Counted from the stretch's first letter, positions 10,766-22,565 are shown. The stretch is DNA of 64,000 nt from Schistocerca nitens (GCF_023898315.1 NC_064621.1:123589521-123653520); one strand, 5' to 3'. Numbers and translations: made by a program. The notes: a model not told the origin generated them from the letters alone.

Positions 10766-11719
10766 AGATGATCTGAACAAAGAAAAGACATGATGAACAC
10801 ATGACAATGGAGAGATTGCCATAACTAGTCATGATGACAACATGAAAAAGAGGATGTTGTGCTGAAGCTTCGAAACAAGAAATATCAGAGAAGTTGAAAG
10901 CTATGTGTTTAAATTGTGGGCTAAAGACTTTGTATAAACCATTAATTTTGCATTGGTGTAATAAACATTTACCCAACATATAGAATCATATATACGGTTG
11001 GAAAAAAAAGTTATTACACCCTTTCAGTGTTTTCCAATTCACTTGAGATTTATTGCTGCAACAGTGCGTATGGAGTATGTGAAATGATTACATTTACAGA
11101 TGAACAGCACAAGTGGTTCTGAATTACCAAGCATCAACCCATGCTGAAACACTCATATTAGTAAATGGTGTATTCTCCACAAGTGACAATGCAGGTGCTG
11201 ACTCTGGCATCCAGTCGATAGTGTAGATGGCGAATACTGTCCCAGGATATGTTACACCACACCTGCTCAACCTATTCATGTAGTTCTGTAAGAGTCGTTG
11301 GTTGATGAGTCGCACAAGTCACTTCTCGTCCCATAATATCCCATAAATACTCAGTTAGAGACAAGTCCATAGATTGTGCTGTCCAGGGTAGTCGCTGCAC
11401 ATCTCGCAGTGCATGTTACATTTCAGGGCCAGTGTTTGGATGAGCGTTATCCTGTTGGAACAACGCATCACCATCCAGTTGCTAGAATGACAAAAGAATG
11501 GGTGTAACAATATTCTGCATGTAGCGAGCACTGGTTTTTGTGCCTTCCAGAAACACCATAGCTGAACGAGAGTTGTAGCTTATCGCATCCTGGACCATAA
11601 GGCCTGGGATGCGGCCAGTGTGTCTTGAATGAATGCACTCTATAAGACAGCACTCACTAATTCTACGCGGTATGTGCAAATGACCATCACTAACGTGCGG
11701 GCAGAATCTGCTGTTATTG

Positions 11720-12575
11720 GAAATGGTTCAAATGGCTCTAAGCACTATGGGACTTAACATCTGAGGTCCTCAGTCCCCTAGAATTAGAAGTAATTAAACC
11801 TAACTAACCTTAGGGCATCACACACAGCCATGCCTGAGGCAGGATTCGAACCTGCGACCATAGCAGCATCTACATCTACATTTATACTCCACAAACCACC
11901 CAGCGGCATGTGGCGGAGGGCACTTTACGTGCCACTGTCATTACCTACCTTTCCTGTTCCACTTGCATATGGTTCGTGGGAAGAACAACATGACGGAAAG
12001 CCTCCGTGCGTGCTCGAATCTCTCTAATTTTACATTCGTGATCTCCTTGGGAAGTATAAGTAGGGGAAAGCAATATATTCGATACCTCATCCACAAACGC
12101 ACCCTCTCGAAACCTGGGCAGCAAGCTACACCGTGATGCAGAGCACCTCTCTTGAAGAGTCTGCCACTTCAGTTTGCTAAACATCTCTGTAACGCTATCA
12201 CGCTTACCAAATAATCCTGTGACGAAACGCACTGCTCTTCTTTGAATCTTCTCTATCTCCTCTGTCAACCCAACCCGGTACGGACCCCATACTGATGAGC
12301 AATACTCAAGTATAGGCCGAACGAGTGTTTTGTAAGCCACCTCCTTTGTTGATGGACTACATTTTCTAAGGACTCTCCCAATGAATCTCAATCTGGAACC
12401 TGCCTTACCAACAATTAATTTTATATGATCATTCCACTTCAAATCGTTTCATACGCATACTCCCAGATATTTTACAGAAGTAACTGCTACCAGTGTTTGT
12501 TCCGCTATCATATAATCATACAATAAAGGCGGTTCCAGACTGAAATGCCTAGAACCGCTCGGTCACCGCGGCCGA
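11720..12575 (-). mobile_element. SgSINE1-like SINE with 11-bp target duplication, interrupted by a LINE
   Basis: An identical 11-bp duplication, TGCTGTTATTG, lies at 11709-11719 and 12576-12586. The left part (11720-11867) has AAATGGTTCAAATGGCTCTA, ACTATGGGACTTAACATCTG and, inverted, the pol III B box in CAGGATTCGAACCTGCGACC. The right part (12529-12575) has GGTTCCAGACTGAAATGCCT and CCGCTCGGTCACCGCGGCCG, the inverted tRNA-like head with the A box. The promoter therefore faces the minus strand. The name SgSINE1 is from memory of the Schistocerca gregaria SINE; the tRNA-type structure is seen directly. Confidence 0.85.
11868..12528 (-). mobile_element. 5'-truncated CR1-like LINE inside the SINE
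   Basis: A 166-codon frame (11945-12442) is the C-terminus of ORF2: MKWNDHIKLIVGKAGSRLRF, LEYCSSVWGPYRVGLTEEIE, KIREIRARTEAF. The 3' end lies at the low coordinate, with the tail ATCTACATCTACA on the plus strand. It is nearly the same sequence as 47030-47690 in the long LINE copy, differing at scattered bases, so the two are sister copies. It is inserted between the B box and the head of the SINE and has removed a few SINE bases. Confidence 0.9.
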
Positions 12576-13010
12576 TGCTGTTATTGTAGAAGACCACGGC
12601 ACGCCACTCCATCTTCCATGTGATCCTCTGATGGCACCAGTCAAACTGTGCACATCAATGCTGTTGTGTGAATGGAAGATGGGCTAAAGGTTCACATGCC
12701 CATTTTCCCACTGCTAATAACTGGTTTGCAACCATTTGTGTTGACACGTATGGGCTCACGAGCCCTCTTATCTGTGCTGTGATAGCTGCACAATCTGCCA
12801 CCACTGCCCTTAAAATACAACAATCCTGCAGCATTAACTGCAGTGGCACCACTAATATTGAGCTGCAAACTATGTGAAGTCTTCCTCTGTGATCTTTCTT
12901 TATCAAGAGAATTCTTCCATGTATTGCTAAATGTACAGCTGGTGTCTCTACTGACATTATTACCACATAACCTAATTTCCAACGTTTTCTTAATCACAAA
13001 GTTCCATCAG

Positions 13011-13889
13011 TTCATTACGTGAGCCACAAGTATCTTAAATTCAAAGATACTCTATTGTATATTTGTTAGACTGTGCTCAGCCAGTGCTGATTTTTCGATA
13101 TTCTGTGCTTAAAGTAATGAAATCCAATTCCCCATCCTTCTCCTTCTTCACCACAAATCTTATTACTTTTGAATGGGGACGCAGCTAGACCAGGCACTAT
13201 ACAAACTACTGCTGATCATTGTGTTCTGCATCAATTTCACAATTACAGAAGAAGACTTCACATAATTTACTACCTGATACGAGTACTGGCACTGTCAATG
13301 ATGCTGTACACTGAGCTCAAACAGCACCTATGGATGCACAGAGCAGCACCTCAGTGAAGTCATTTGTAAGATTTCACAGCCTAACCAGTTTCACAACAGT
13401 TCGACTTCGCCCTTAATGACAATGATGGAAGCTGTCAGTGAAACATGGGATTTTATTTGAGTTTCAGGTGGTAAGTTAACTGAGACACTTTTTATCCCAT
13501 GGCTACATTGTGGAAAGACTTCATAGCCTTGCTAGTTTCCTACATGTGGAGAACATAGTGCATAGTGCGGAACAGTCTTAAGTGCTAAGTATCTGGCTTC
13601 TCTACAATGATGTTGTGATAAGGGCTTTCATTGATCAAACACCATATAAGAACTGCTGTAGTAATAACATTTTACAGAAGATGGGCCACTTGGCCAACAA
13701 TGAGAGGATAGAGAGGATAAGTCCTGCGAGGTAAGTTAAGTACTTAAGGCCAATGCTCACTCCTTGAACAGTTGCCACCTACTTCTGTTGGCAGCTCTCT
13801 CACCATGGGACAAGGAATAGGTAGACATGGCTTTTGCTGTGCTATAGTGAGCTAATTTCAGCAAGATGACAGCAAAACCAGCTAATAAA
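13011..13889. other. spacer, nothing recognised
   Basis: AT-rich, only short chance frames, no terminal repeats or domain signatures seen. Confidence 0.4.
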
Positions 13890-14330
13890 GTGAGAGCCTT
13901 AACCATGAACAAGGAACTCCAGGGTGCAGCAATGTTCACTGTACTCTCATCAACTTCTCCGACAAAGAGCTTGGTGAAGCCACAGTCCACAGTCTCAGTT
14001 CTGAGCAAAAGTTTGAATTTTTCTCCAGCTCCACAAACTTTACTATTTGATGAGATTATCACCAGAGTAGAACAATCAGTGAGATATTCTCCTCGGGAAG
14101 CAGTAGATATGGTATTGCATGTTACTAGCGACATTTTAGTGACAACCGAGATCCTTAAGTTCAGTATTACTAGACTGAAGAAATAAGGACTGAAGATTTT
14201 GGGGAAATATGAAGATTTATTCCTCTTACTAGTGGACAGGGGAATGATACAGTTATCCCCAATACTACAGTTTACCATAATAAAATGTGTATTATTGGAG
14301 GAAAGCACACACCAAATTCTTAAACAAGAT
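13890..14330 (+). mobile_element. Penelope-like element fragment (N-terminal RT region)
   Basis: A plus-strand frame (13866-14186) contains TVSVLSKSLNFSPAPQTLLF and DEIITRVEQSVRYSPREAVD. After that a degraded continuation shows GNDTVIPNTTVYHNK. The order LSKGLNF..P, then a ...VE..LP.. helix, then ADKGN.TV..N...Y is what I know from the region before the palm domain in Penelope-like retroelements. It is an isolated and broken piece; no GIY-YIG endonuclease is present. The longer open frame on the opposite strand (13757-14308) appears to be its shadow. Confidence 0.5.
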
Positions 14331-14449
14331 TGTGTATTACCAAGATTATAGTGGAGGTATTAACAGACCTCAGGCCTCTCTTACAGAGTCCGAACTATTT
14401 TTGTGTCTTTTAAAGTCAAAACACTGAATTCACTCAAACATGATTTTAA
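14331..14449. other. short spacer before the piggyBac-type element
   Basis: AT-rich, no signal. It ends with the TTAA target site at 14446-14449. Confidence 0.4.
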
Positions 14450-16927
14450 CCCTTAACTACTATGGTCATTCACAGGAACACAATTACTTTGGAGGGGTCT
14501 CACAGACCGCATTTTTCTATTTTATATATCAAACCAGAATTTTGCAGAATATATATATACAGTTTCTTGACTTCCTGTCATTCATTACACTTCTTAGAGG
14601 TAGCCTTTGTAGAAATTTTATTTTTTTAAACAATACAGTATTTTAAACACTTCGACAACTAAAACAAAGCAAAATCTGGAGTATATTTTTATTTTGTGAG
14701 TTACGAAAATAACAGCAAATAGTTATCTCTCTACTCACACACAGATTTTCATCAGAGGGATTATATTACAAACTGGCAATATAACTAGGTGGAGAAATTC
14801 AACATGACTTACGATAAATTGTGTGCGAAGTCAGCTTTCAGTTTACGACTCATCTTTGGAATGTAGAGTGAATATTTCAGTCCATAAGTCTACGAGTGGA
14901 GAAACTTTGCCACATTTTACTTCTAAAATTACAAGTAAAAACTAAATACTTGTTCCGTGTGCCACTGAATCATACTTTATTCAATTTACACCTGCAAACA
15001 CTTCACGCAGACCTTCCTGGAACACTCCAAACAAATCAGAACACCACACTGTTGACATGGATACCTGGTTTTCCTCTTCAGACGAGGAGGGAAAAAGGCA
15101 CATGTTTTTCAATTTCCAAATTCTTCTTTTGATGTCTGAGGCTCATCTTGTAAGTGAAGTATTCTTCTGATGGTGTCACTCAACTCTTGTGGCAAGCATC
15201 CAATAGAAATTCTACGCTTCGTATGAGGTTCAACTAGGTCTCTTGCTAGAGTCTTCATGAAGCTCAATCTCATCATTACTTCTGCCTTTGGATAAGCTTG
15301 ATGTACCACATAAAAATTTACACTGCAAGCAACATCCACTAATGTGAAGAAAATCTTCTTGTCCAGCGACTTGACGAATAAGCTGCACCTTTGGTGGAGA
15401 CAGTCCACACCACCTTTTGTTGTGTTATAAAACAGGATGGTCTCAGGTTTTCCTGATTCAGGATCATTGTTTACTGAATGGTGCATAGAAGAGATCAGTA
15501 TTGCAGCTTTGGACTTCTTGGGCACGGAGGAAACCAGCTTCATGTCTTCTGTAAAACCGTAAACAGATGTCTTCACACCTCGTTTCTTATTAGGTAAGAA
15601 GTTATGTGGGATCTCCTTTATGTTCTTTTTCAGTGTACCAACATATGTGAGACCTTTTTCTGAATGTTCATTGACTAGTTCTACTAATGAGTACCAGTTG
15701 TTACCTGTAACATTTCTCCTTATGTTTTCAATGGGTTTCACCATCGAAGAACAGCCTGTGTGGAACACTGTGACCTTTCACATGGCTGGGAAGGGTGTGA
15801 CCGTCGCTGCCTTTTCCAGAATAAATGTATGCATTGTACAAGTTATTTGTACAAGCGTCAGTCAAACACTGGACTTTCAGGCCATACTTTGCTGGTTTGT
15901 TTGGCATGTACACCCTAAACCCACACCTTCCACAAAAAGGAACAAGCATTTCATCGACACACACTGTTGCACCTACAGAGTAGCAAAATTGACTTTTTTC
16001 GATGAAACACAAAAAGATTTGTGAAATTACTGCTGATTTGTCTATTTTCTTTCTTTCCACCCAATCATCTGGACTGTCAAATCATAATGCAGACAATAAA
16101 AACAGTGCATTTGAAAACATCTCTGCCTGTTCCATCGGTTGCAAACAAGCTGTAAACAGACTCGTTCCCTGACTTGAATATGGCTGAATACACTAATAGA
16201 CCAATTATAGCCTTCAATTCAATGACATCAACATCTTGTAGATAGGATAATCAATCGTTAGCATACTGTGCTCTAAGCTTAAATATTTTCAGATTTATCC
16301 ATCGAATGATTTCGTCTAGAATGTCTGGTGTAAAGAACAGTTTCCATACCTCCAAAACAGCAGGGTTTCCTCCAAGACTTTTCGCCAGCCGTCGCAGTCC
16401 AGGAAGCTGCAAGACGATGTCATGTTGCCTTGTTCTTATGTTAGCTGGTGGCTGCTTTTTTCTCCATCAAAAACACCTATTCTTACCGAAGAAGTAAGCT
16501 CCATCATCATCAGCTGTCACATCTTCATTACTTTCAGTTTCCTGCTCTGAATTAATGTCGTGAAAAATCAGGGTCATTATCGTTGTCATCAAAGTCTTCA
16601 TCCAAAGATTCAACGGGGCGATCTTGAACATCCACATCTGTCTCACATAACACACATTGCATAGGAGGCCCAGCTTTCCTCGCCATGGAGAAACAGTAGC
16701 ATGCAACAAAAACGCGGCACGCAAACACTATGGTATGTTTGTGAGACCTCTCAAGGCTAATAATTACGAAACAAAGAGTAGCAACAATGCAAGAATGCTG
16801 GCACATGTAGCTTGACAGCCAATAGGAAGGTACATGGAAGAGTCCATTTGGCTTTGCAGGGGTGTGAGAAATATCTCAACACAAAAATTAGTAGCAGTCT
16901 TGAGAGAAGGTCGATAGTAGTTAAGGT
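14450..16927 (-). mobile_element. piggyBac-type DNA transposon, near complete
   Basis: TTAA duplications at 14446-14449 and 16928-16931 flank matching ends: left CCCTTAACTACTATGG and, inverted right, ACCTTAACTACTATCG. TTAA duplication and short ends starting C-C are hallmarks of the superfamily. The element is 2.48 kb and holds one minus-strand transposase gene with all domains in order, from acidic N-terminus to Cys-rich C-terminus. An inner TTAA at the ends makes the exact border ambiguous by 7 bp. The transposase is broken, so the element is non-autonomous, but both ends survive. Confidence 0.85.
14986..16686 (-). pseudogene. piggyBac-type transposase with second catalytic Asp changed to Asn
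   Basis: ATG at 16686 gives MARKAGPPMQCVLCETDVDV and an acidic stretch (ESLDEDFDDNDNDPDF). A frame change follows, then the dimerisation/N-terminal domain: VWKLFFTPDILDEIIRW (about 16290-16345) and IIGLLVYSAIFKSGNESVYS (about 16160-16220). Catalytic core: VDEMLVPFCGRCGFRVYMPN (first Asp, about 15920-15970), NVTGNNWYSL (about 15690-15720) where relatives have C/G-DNW, and NTTKGGVDCLHQRC (third Asp, about 15390-15430). The C-terminal Cys-rich finger, PCQQCGVLICLECSRKVCVK, ends at stop 14986. Breaks: frame changes near 16560 and 15750, an in-frame stop near 16250, and the Asp-to-Asn change, which alone should abolish strand transfer. Alternative: a domesticated gene. The stops argue against that. 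Confidence 0.85.
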
Positions 16928-17130
16928 TTAATCAGTGAAGTGAGATGATCAACTCACTCTAACTTCATGACAGATACATATGAATAATGGTAGAATCTCT
17001 CATATATCTCATGTGCATGAGATTCTAGAGAGGGGGAGAGGGTTATAGAGATGTATCTGACAAGTTAAAGATGCTACATAATTAAATAGCCAATGCCAGA
17101 TCCAAATGGGAGTTTGTGATACACTTTCGG

Positions 17131-17364
17131 CCGGTTGGTTGATTTAGGAAAGAGGACCAAACAGCAAGGTCGTCGGTCCCATCAGAATAGGGATGGATGG
17201 GGAAGGAAGTCACTTGTGCCTTTTCAAAGGAACCATCCCGGCATTTGCCTGAAGCAACGTAGGGAAATCATCGAAAACCTAAATCAGGATGGCCAGATGT
17301 GGGTTCGAACCATCGTCCTCCTGAATGTGAGTCCAGTGTGTTAACCACTGTGCCACCTTGCACA
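17131..17364 (-). mobile_element. tRNA-type SINE (family B)
   Basis: About 235 bp. On the minus strand a tRNA-like head reads AGGTGGCACAGTGGTTAACA (A-box region), and further on the B box GGTTCGAACCC. The 3' body reads back to CCGGTTGGTTGATTTAGG at the low coordinate. It differs from families A and SgSINE1 in body sequence. Confidence 0.7.
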
Positions 17365-18004
17365 GTGAAACACTTTCTGATTGCGCAGTACGATCCCTAC
17401 AATTACTCGAGTTCTCAATACGACACATTCTTATTTTGTTCACCAACAATTTTGTATTCATGTCTCTTATTTTCACACAAATTAAATGATACTGAAGGAC
17501 ATTTAATGTAATTTAATGACTTCTAGATGGCAAGTTCATCATCTTATTTTATATTCTAGATTACGACAAAGTAGAAATCAAAACTTTGAATAAAGATGTT
17601 GAAATTCAATCTATTTATTTATTTTAATGTCAATCCAATTATTTAATACAACCTTTTAGCTAAAATTCTCATCATTGCAGTTTCTATTAGACAACGTAAA
17701 ACATGATGGCTGCTTATCCAACACATAAACAATTCAAGTATTTTTGACCGTAAACATGATTTTAAATACATTTCTCCCTGCGACTTTATAATTCATTAGT
17801 CTTGTAATATCTGAAAAATTAATGTAATTAGAAACTATGCATACTTTGTCTATAACATTAACACTTCATGTTTCATGTTTGGATATCAGATTTTACATTT
17901 TTTTGTGTAAAAAGATATAATGTCTAACCAGTACTACTATCTTAGATTTTTCCTTTGTTTATCATGAATACTGGTTCATAAGCATAGTGAGAATTAGGTG
18001 AATA
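17365..18004. other. AT-rich spacer, nothing recognised
   Basis: No element ends or coding signatures seen. Confidence 0.4.
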
Positions 18005-18557
18005 TCAGGTGGTCATAATTAAAGTGCAATTATCCATGGAGGTCCAGGGTGGGCTGGAATCATCACATGGCAGCAAGATTTGGTAGATATGCTAATGTGT
18101 TAATAGATTTGGTAGGTATGCTAATGTTTTAATGTGGAACCAATTTTCAATGGAAAAAAATTAGTTCCTATTTTTGCCACCAAGTCGATATCTGGCACTG
18201 TACAGCATCTCGTCAACATCTCCAGTGCTTACACTGAACAAATTGTGTAAGCAGTGGTTAACAGTAAAATCAACAGTATGTCTTTCTAACTTGTTTGATA
18301 TTTTCTGCCATTTGTTTGATCTTTTCTGGCCACATCCCATTCTTAATCCATTACATATGGAAATATTTCTATACATCTTTCTTGTATTCATAGTGCCAGA
18401 TTTGCACCTAGTAGACAAAATTCGAACTAATTTTTTTCGGCGTACATCGGTTCCGCATTACATGCATTAGAATATCTACCAAGTTTTGCTCCTATACGAC
18501 GATTATGGCTCACAATGTCCCTCTGTGAGTAGCTGCCCTTTAATTATAACCATCCAG
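18005..18557. mobile_element. MITE with inverted repeats of about 95 bp
   Basis: TA at 18003-18004 and 18558-18559. Left end TCAGGTGGTCATAATTAAAG pairs with inverted right end CTGGATGGTTATAATTAAAG. The similarity continues inward (GGTCCAGGGTGGGCTGGAAT against GGGACATTGTGAGCCATAAT) to a shared TTTGGTAGATAT block. There is no transposase. TA duplication and the A/T-rich end resemble the mariner/IS630 element at 38539 (GGTGATTATAATTA), so a related enzyme may have moved it. Confidence 0.7.
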
Positions 18558-18952
18558 TATTAAATTTTGCAATTTTAATTTATAAATGTATTGTTGCTAA
18601 TAACACATATAATAACTGTGATTGTTATCTAATTATTTTAGGGCCAGTGCCAAGCCCGTTCCAGAGGCAGTTTGTTTATAATGTTTATGATGCACAGTAC
18701 ATGTTGAAAGTATACGATAACATGACCCAAAGTCAGTGTTTCATTCCCTAGTTTGGCTAAATTCTCACAGACACTCTTCTATTGTTACATGATGTGCTAA
18801 AAAATTTTTTTAAAATTAATAACACTATTCAGTTATGTATTTTGCTGTAGACAGGAGTGCATGTTAAAAGATAAATTTAGTCACTTGTGTAATAGTACAA
18901 GAGGAAAAACACAGCAAGCTTTTGCAGGTAGCAACTACACAGCATATGTATT
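18558..18952. other. AT-rich spacer before the gypsy fossil
   Basis: May contain the leader or LTR of the fossil that follows, but I could not delimit a repeat. Confidence 0.3.
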
Positions 18953-19739
18953 ATGGATGAAGAATCCATGCATTATTTTGTGGATCAGATTAGGATAATT
19001 AATGCTAACTCATCTCAGCCCAGTGAGAAGAACTTGCACACACAGGCACCACTGTTTGAAGCTGGGCAAAAGGTATTGGATACATTTCTGAATGAGCTAC
19101 ATGGTGAAGTCAGCTATGCAATTAGACTGGCACACTGCAAGGCATTACAAGAAGCAATACAAATGGCAGTTCAATTCACAGTAGAACTGAGGAGACCTCA
19201 AAGTAATTACATCTGGGTCTCCACATATTCAACAGGAACAAACTACAATGTGAACAGGCAGACAAAAGATATAAAAGGACAGAAGGTGTAGAAGGGCCAT
19301 CGCTACTTCTGTCCCCAAAAACTAGTAGTTGCTTTGAGCTACACTATCAACAGTTCCAAAGGTCTGCTCATTAATGCATTTTACCATGAGTATAATGACC
19401 ATTTATTAATTGGCACAGTGATTGAAATTTCTTTGAAGTGGTGCCATATAGTCAAGGAAGGTAGTTGACGGCACCCAAGCTGTAAAATTAAAGGAGTAAA
19501 TGGCAACATGTGCTGGTACTGTGAACAGCTGAAAGCAAGGGGAAACTACAGCCGTAATTTTTCCCGAGGGCATGCAGCTTTACTGTATGATTAAATGATC
19601 ATGGCATCCTCTTGGGTAAAATATTCCGGAGGTAAAATAGTCCCCCATTCGGATCTCCAGGCGGGGACTACTCAGGAGGATGTCGTTATCAGGAGAGAGA
19701 AAACTGGCGTTCTACGGATCAAACCGTAGAATGTCAGAT

Positions 19740-22565
19740 CCCATAATCAGATAGGTAGGTTAGAAAATTTAAAAAGGAAAATGGACAGGTTAAAGTTAGA
19801 TATAGTGGTAATTAGTGAAGTTTGGTAGCAGGAGGAACAAGACTTTTGGACAGGTGAATACAGAGTTATAAATACAAAATCAAATAGGGGTAATACAGGA
19901 GTAGGTTTAATAATGAATAAAAAAATAGGAATGCGGCTAAGCTATTACAAACAGCAAAGATAGACACGAAGCTCACGCTTACTACAGTAGTACAAGTTTA
20001 TATGCCAACTAGCTCTGCAGATGACAAAGAAATTGATGAAATGTATGATGAGATAAAAGAAATTATCCAGAAAGTGAAGGGAGACGAAAATTTAATAGTC
20101 ATGGATAACTGGAATTTGATACTAGGAAAAGGGGGAGAAGGAAATGTAGTAGGTGAATATGCATTGGGGAGAAAAATGAAAGAGGAAGCCGCCTGGTAGA
20201 ATTCTGCACGGAGCATAACTTAATCATAGCTATCACTTGGTTCAAGAATCATAAAAGAAGGTTGTATACATGGAAGAAGCCTGGAGATACTAGAAGGTAT
20301 CAGATAGATTATATAATGGTAAGACAGAGATTTAGGAACCAGGTTTTAAATTGCAATGCATTTCCAGGGCAGATGTGGACTCTGACCACAATCTATTGGT
20401 TATGAACTGTAGATTAAAACTGAAGAAACAGCAAAAAGGTGGGAATTTAAGGAGATAGGACCTGGATAAACTGACTAAACCAGAGATTGTACAGAGTTTC
20501 AGGGAGAGCATAAGGGAACAATTGACAGGAATGGGGGAAAGAAATACAGTAGAAGAAGAATGGGTAGCTTTCAGAGATGAAGTAGTGAAGGCAGCAGAGG
20601 ATCTAGTAGGTAAAAAGACAAGGGCTAGTAGAAATCCTTGGGTAACAGAAGGAATATTGATTTTAATTGATGAAAGGAGAAAATATAAAAATGCAGTAAA
20701 TGAAGCAGGCAAACAGGAATACAAACGTCTCAAAAATGAGATCGACAGGAAGTGCAAAATGGCTAAGCAGGGATGGCTAGAGGACAAATGTAAGGATGTA
20801 GAAGCTTATCTCACTAGGGGTAAGATAGATACTACCTACAGGAAAATTAAAGAGACCTTTGGAAAAAAGAGAACCACTTGTATGAATATCAAGAGCTCAG
20901 ATGGCAACCCAGTTCTAAGCAAAGAAGGGAAAGCAGAAAAGTGAAAGGAGTATACAGAGGGTCTATACAAGGGCAATGTACTTGAGGACAATATTATTGA
21001 AACGGAAGAGGATGTGGATGAAGATGAAATGGGAGATATGATACTGAATGAAGAGTTTGACAGAGCACTGAAAGACCTGAATCGAAACAAGGCCCTGGGA
21101 GTAGACAAGATTCCATTAGAACTACTGACAGCCTTGAGAGAGCTAGTCCTGACAAAACTCTATCATCTGGTGAGCAAGATGTATGAGACAGGCAAAATAC
21201 CCTCAGACTTCAAGAAGAATATAATAATTCCAATCCCAAAGAAAGCAGGTGTTGACAGATGTGAAAATTACCAAACGCGAATTCTTTACAGACGAATGGA
21301 AAAACTGGTTGAAGCCGACCTCGGGGAAGATCAGTTTGGATTCCATAGAAATATTGGAACACATGAGGCAATACTGACCCTACGACTTATCTTAGAAGAA
21401 AGATTAAGGAAAGGCAAACCTATGTTTCTAGCATTTGTAGACCTAGAGAAAGCTTTTGACAATGTTGACTGGAATACTCTCTTTCAAATTCTGAAGGTGG
21501 CAGGGGTAAAATACAGGGAGCGAAAGGCTATTTACAATTTGTACAGAAACCAGATGGCAGTTATAAGAGTCGAGGGACATGAAAGGGAAGCAGTGGTTGG
21601 GAAGGGAGTGAGACAGGGTTGTAGCCTCTCCCCGATGCTATTCAATCTGTATATTGAGCAGTGGTTGGGAAGGGAGTGAGACAGGGTTGTAGCCTATCCC
21701 CAATGTTATTCAATCTGTATATTGAGCAAGCAGTAAAGGAAACAAAAGAAAAATTTGGAGTAGGAATTAAAATCCATGGAGAAGAAATAAAAACTTTGAG
21801 GTTCGCCGATGACATTGTAATTCTGTCAGAGACAGCAAAGGACCTGCAAGAGCAGCTGAACGGAATGGACAGTGTCTTGAAAGGAGGATATAAGATGAAC
21901 ATCAACAAAAGCAAAACGAGGATAATGGAATGTAGTCGAATTAAGTCGGGTGATGCTGAGGGAATTAGATTAGGAAATGAGACACTTAAAGTAGTAAATG
22001 AGTTTTGCTATTTGGGGAGCAAAATAACTGATGATGGTCGAAGTAGAAAGGATATAAAATGTAGACTGGCAATGGCAAGGAAAGCATTTCTGAAGAAGAG
22101 AAATTTGTTAACATTGAGTATAGATTTAAGTGTCAGGAAGTCATTTCTGAAAGTATTTGTATGGAGTGTAGCCATGTATGGAAGTGAAACGTGGATGATA
22201 AATAGTTTAAACAAGAAGAGAATAGACACTTTCGAATGTGGTGCTACAGAAGAATGCTGGAGATCAGATGGGTAGATCACGTAACTAATGAGGAGGTATT
22301 GAATAGAATTGGGGAGAAGAGGAGTTTGTGGCACAACTTGACTAGAAGAAGGGATCAGTTGGTAGGACATGTTCTGAGGCATCAAGGGATGACCAATTTA
22401 GTATTGGAGGGCAGCGTGGAGAGTAAAAATAGTAGAGGGAGACCAAGAGATGAATACACTAAGCTGATTCAGAAGAATGTAGGTTGCAGTAGGTACTGGG
22501 CGATGAAGAAGCTTGCACAGGATAGAGTAGCATGGAGAGCTGCATCAAACCAGTCTCAGGACTGA
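19740..22565 (+). pseudogene. RTE ORF2 (APE endonuclease and reverse transcriptase), broken
   Basis: Endonuclease: DIVVISEVW (about 19800-19825), GLIMNKKIGM, MPTSSADDKEIDEMYDEIKE (20002-20060), VMDNWN where the family has GDWN, and YTWKKPGDTRRYQIDYIMV (20265-20320). Linker frame 20522-20944. RT frame 21014-21679: NKALGVDKIPLELL, IIIPIPKKAGVDRCENYQTR, FVDLEKAFDNVDW (motif A, about 21435-21475), GVRQGCSLSPMLFNLYIEQ (motif B). Second frame 21661-22275: LRFADDIVILSE (motif C, about 21798-21833), then FCYLGSKITDDGRS and SVAMYGSETW. Breaks: a stop in ISEVW*QEEQ, frame changes in the endonuclease, a stop near 20942, the frame-shifting 68-bp duplication and a shift near 22240. The segment after NYQ appears to lack about 12 residues of RT motif 2 (the YR.ISL block). 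Confidence 0.85.
21593..21728 (+). repeat. 68-bp tandem duplication inside the RTE reverse transcriptase
   Basis: 21593-21660 and 21661-21728 both run from GTGGTTGGGAAGGGAGTGAG to CAATCTGTATATTGAGCA with three mismatches. It duplicates RT motif B and, because 68 is not a multiple of three, shifts the frame. Confidence 0.95.

Larger units (their letters stand above)
10991..13010 (-). mobile_element. Tc1-like element 3, split by a SINE that is split by a LINE
   Basis: The minus-strand transposase is readable on both sides of the SINE. N-terminal parts (VSTQMVANQLLAVGKWACEP, then HLPFTQQH) lie at 12650-12760, and DHMEDGVACRGLL at about 12600-12630. After the SINE come ISYNSRSAMVFLEGTKTSAR (about 11530-11590), ALFQQDNAHP (about 11440-11470, second catalytic Asp) and LSLTEYLWDIMGRE (about 11330-11370, catalytic Glu). 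Asp to Glu are 32 residues apart, the same spacing as in the element at 42483. The left end is near GGTTGGAAAAAAAAG at about 10991. The right end is not clear. Several stops and frame changes. Confidence 0.7.

Noticed and set aside
12529-12586. tRNA-like sequence that could be called a tRNA gene
   Set aside because: It is the head of a SINE; the same applies to 17300-17364, 33020-33101 and 52245-52305. None folds into a complete cloverleaf by eye.
13757-14308. 183-codon minus-strand ORF
   Set aside because: Lies antisense to the Penelope-like frame with the same span; hydrophobic/Ser composition fits a shadow frame.
19499-19560. Zinc knuckle (CWYCEQLKARGNYSRN) of the gypsy gag
   Set aside because: Most of this stretch lies inside the RTE insertion, so the apparent Cys motif spans an insertion border.
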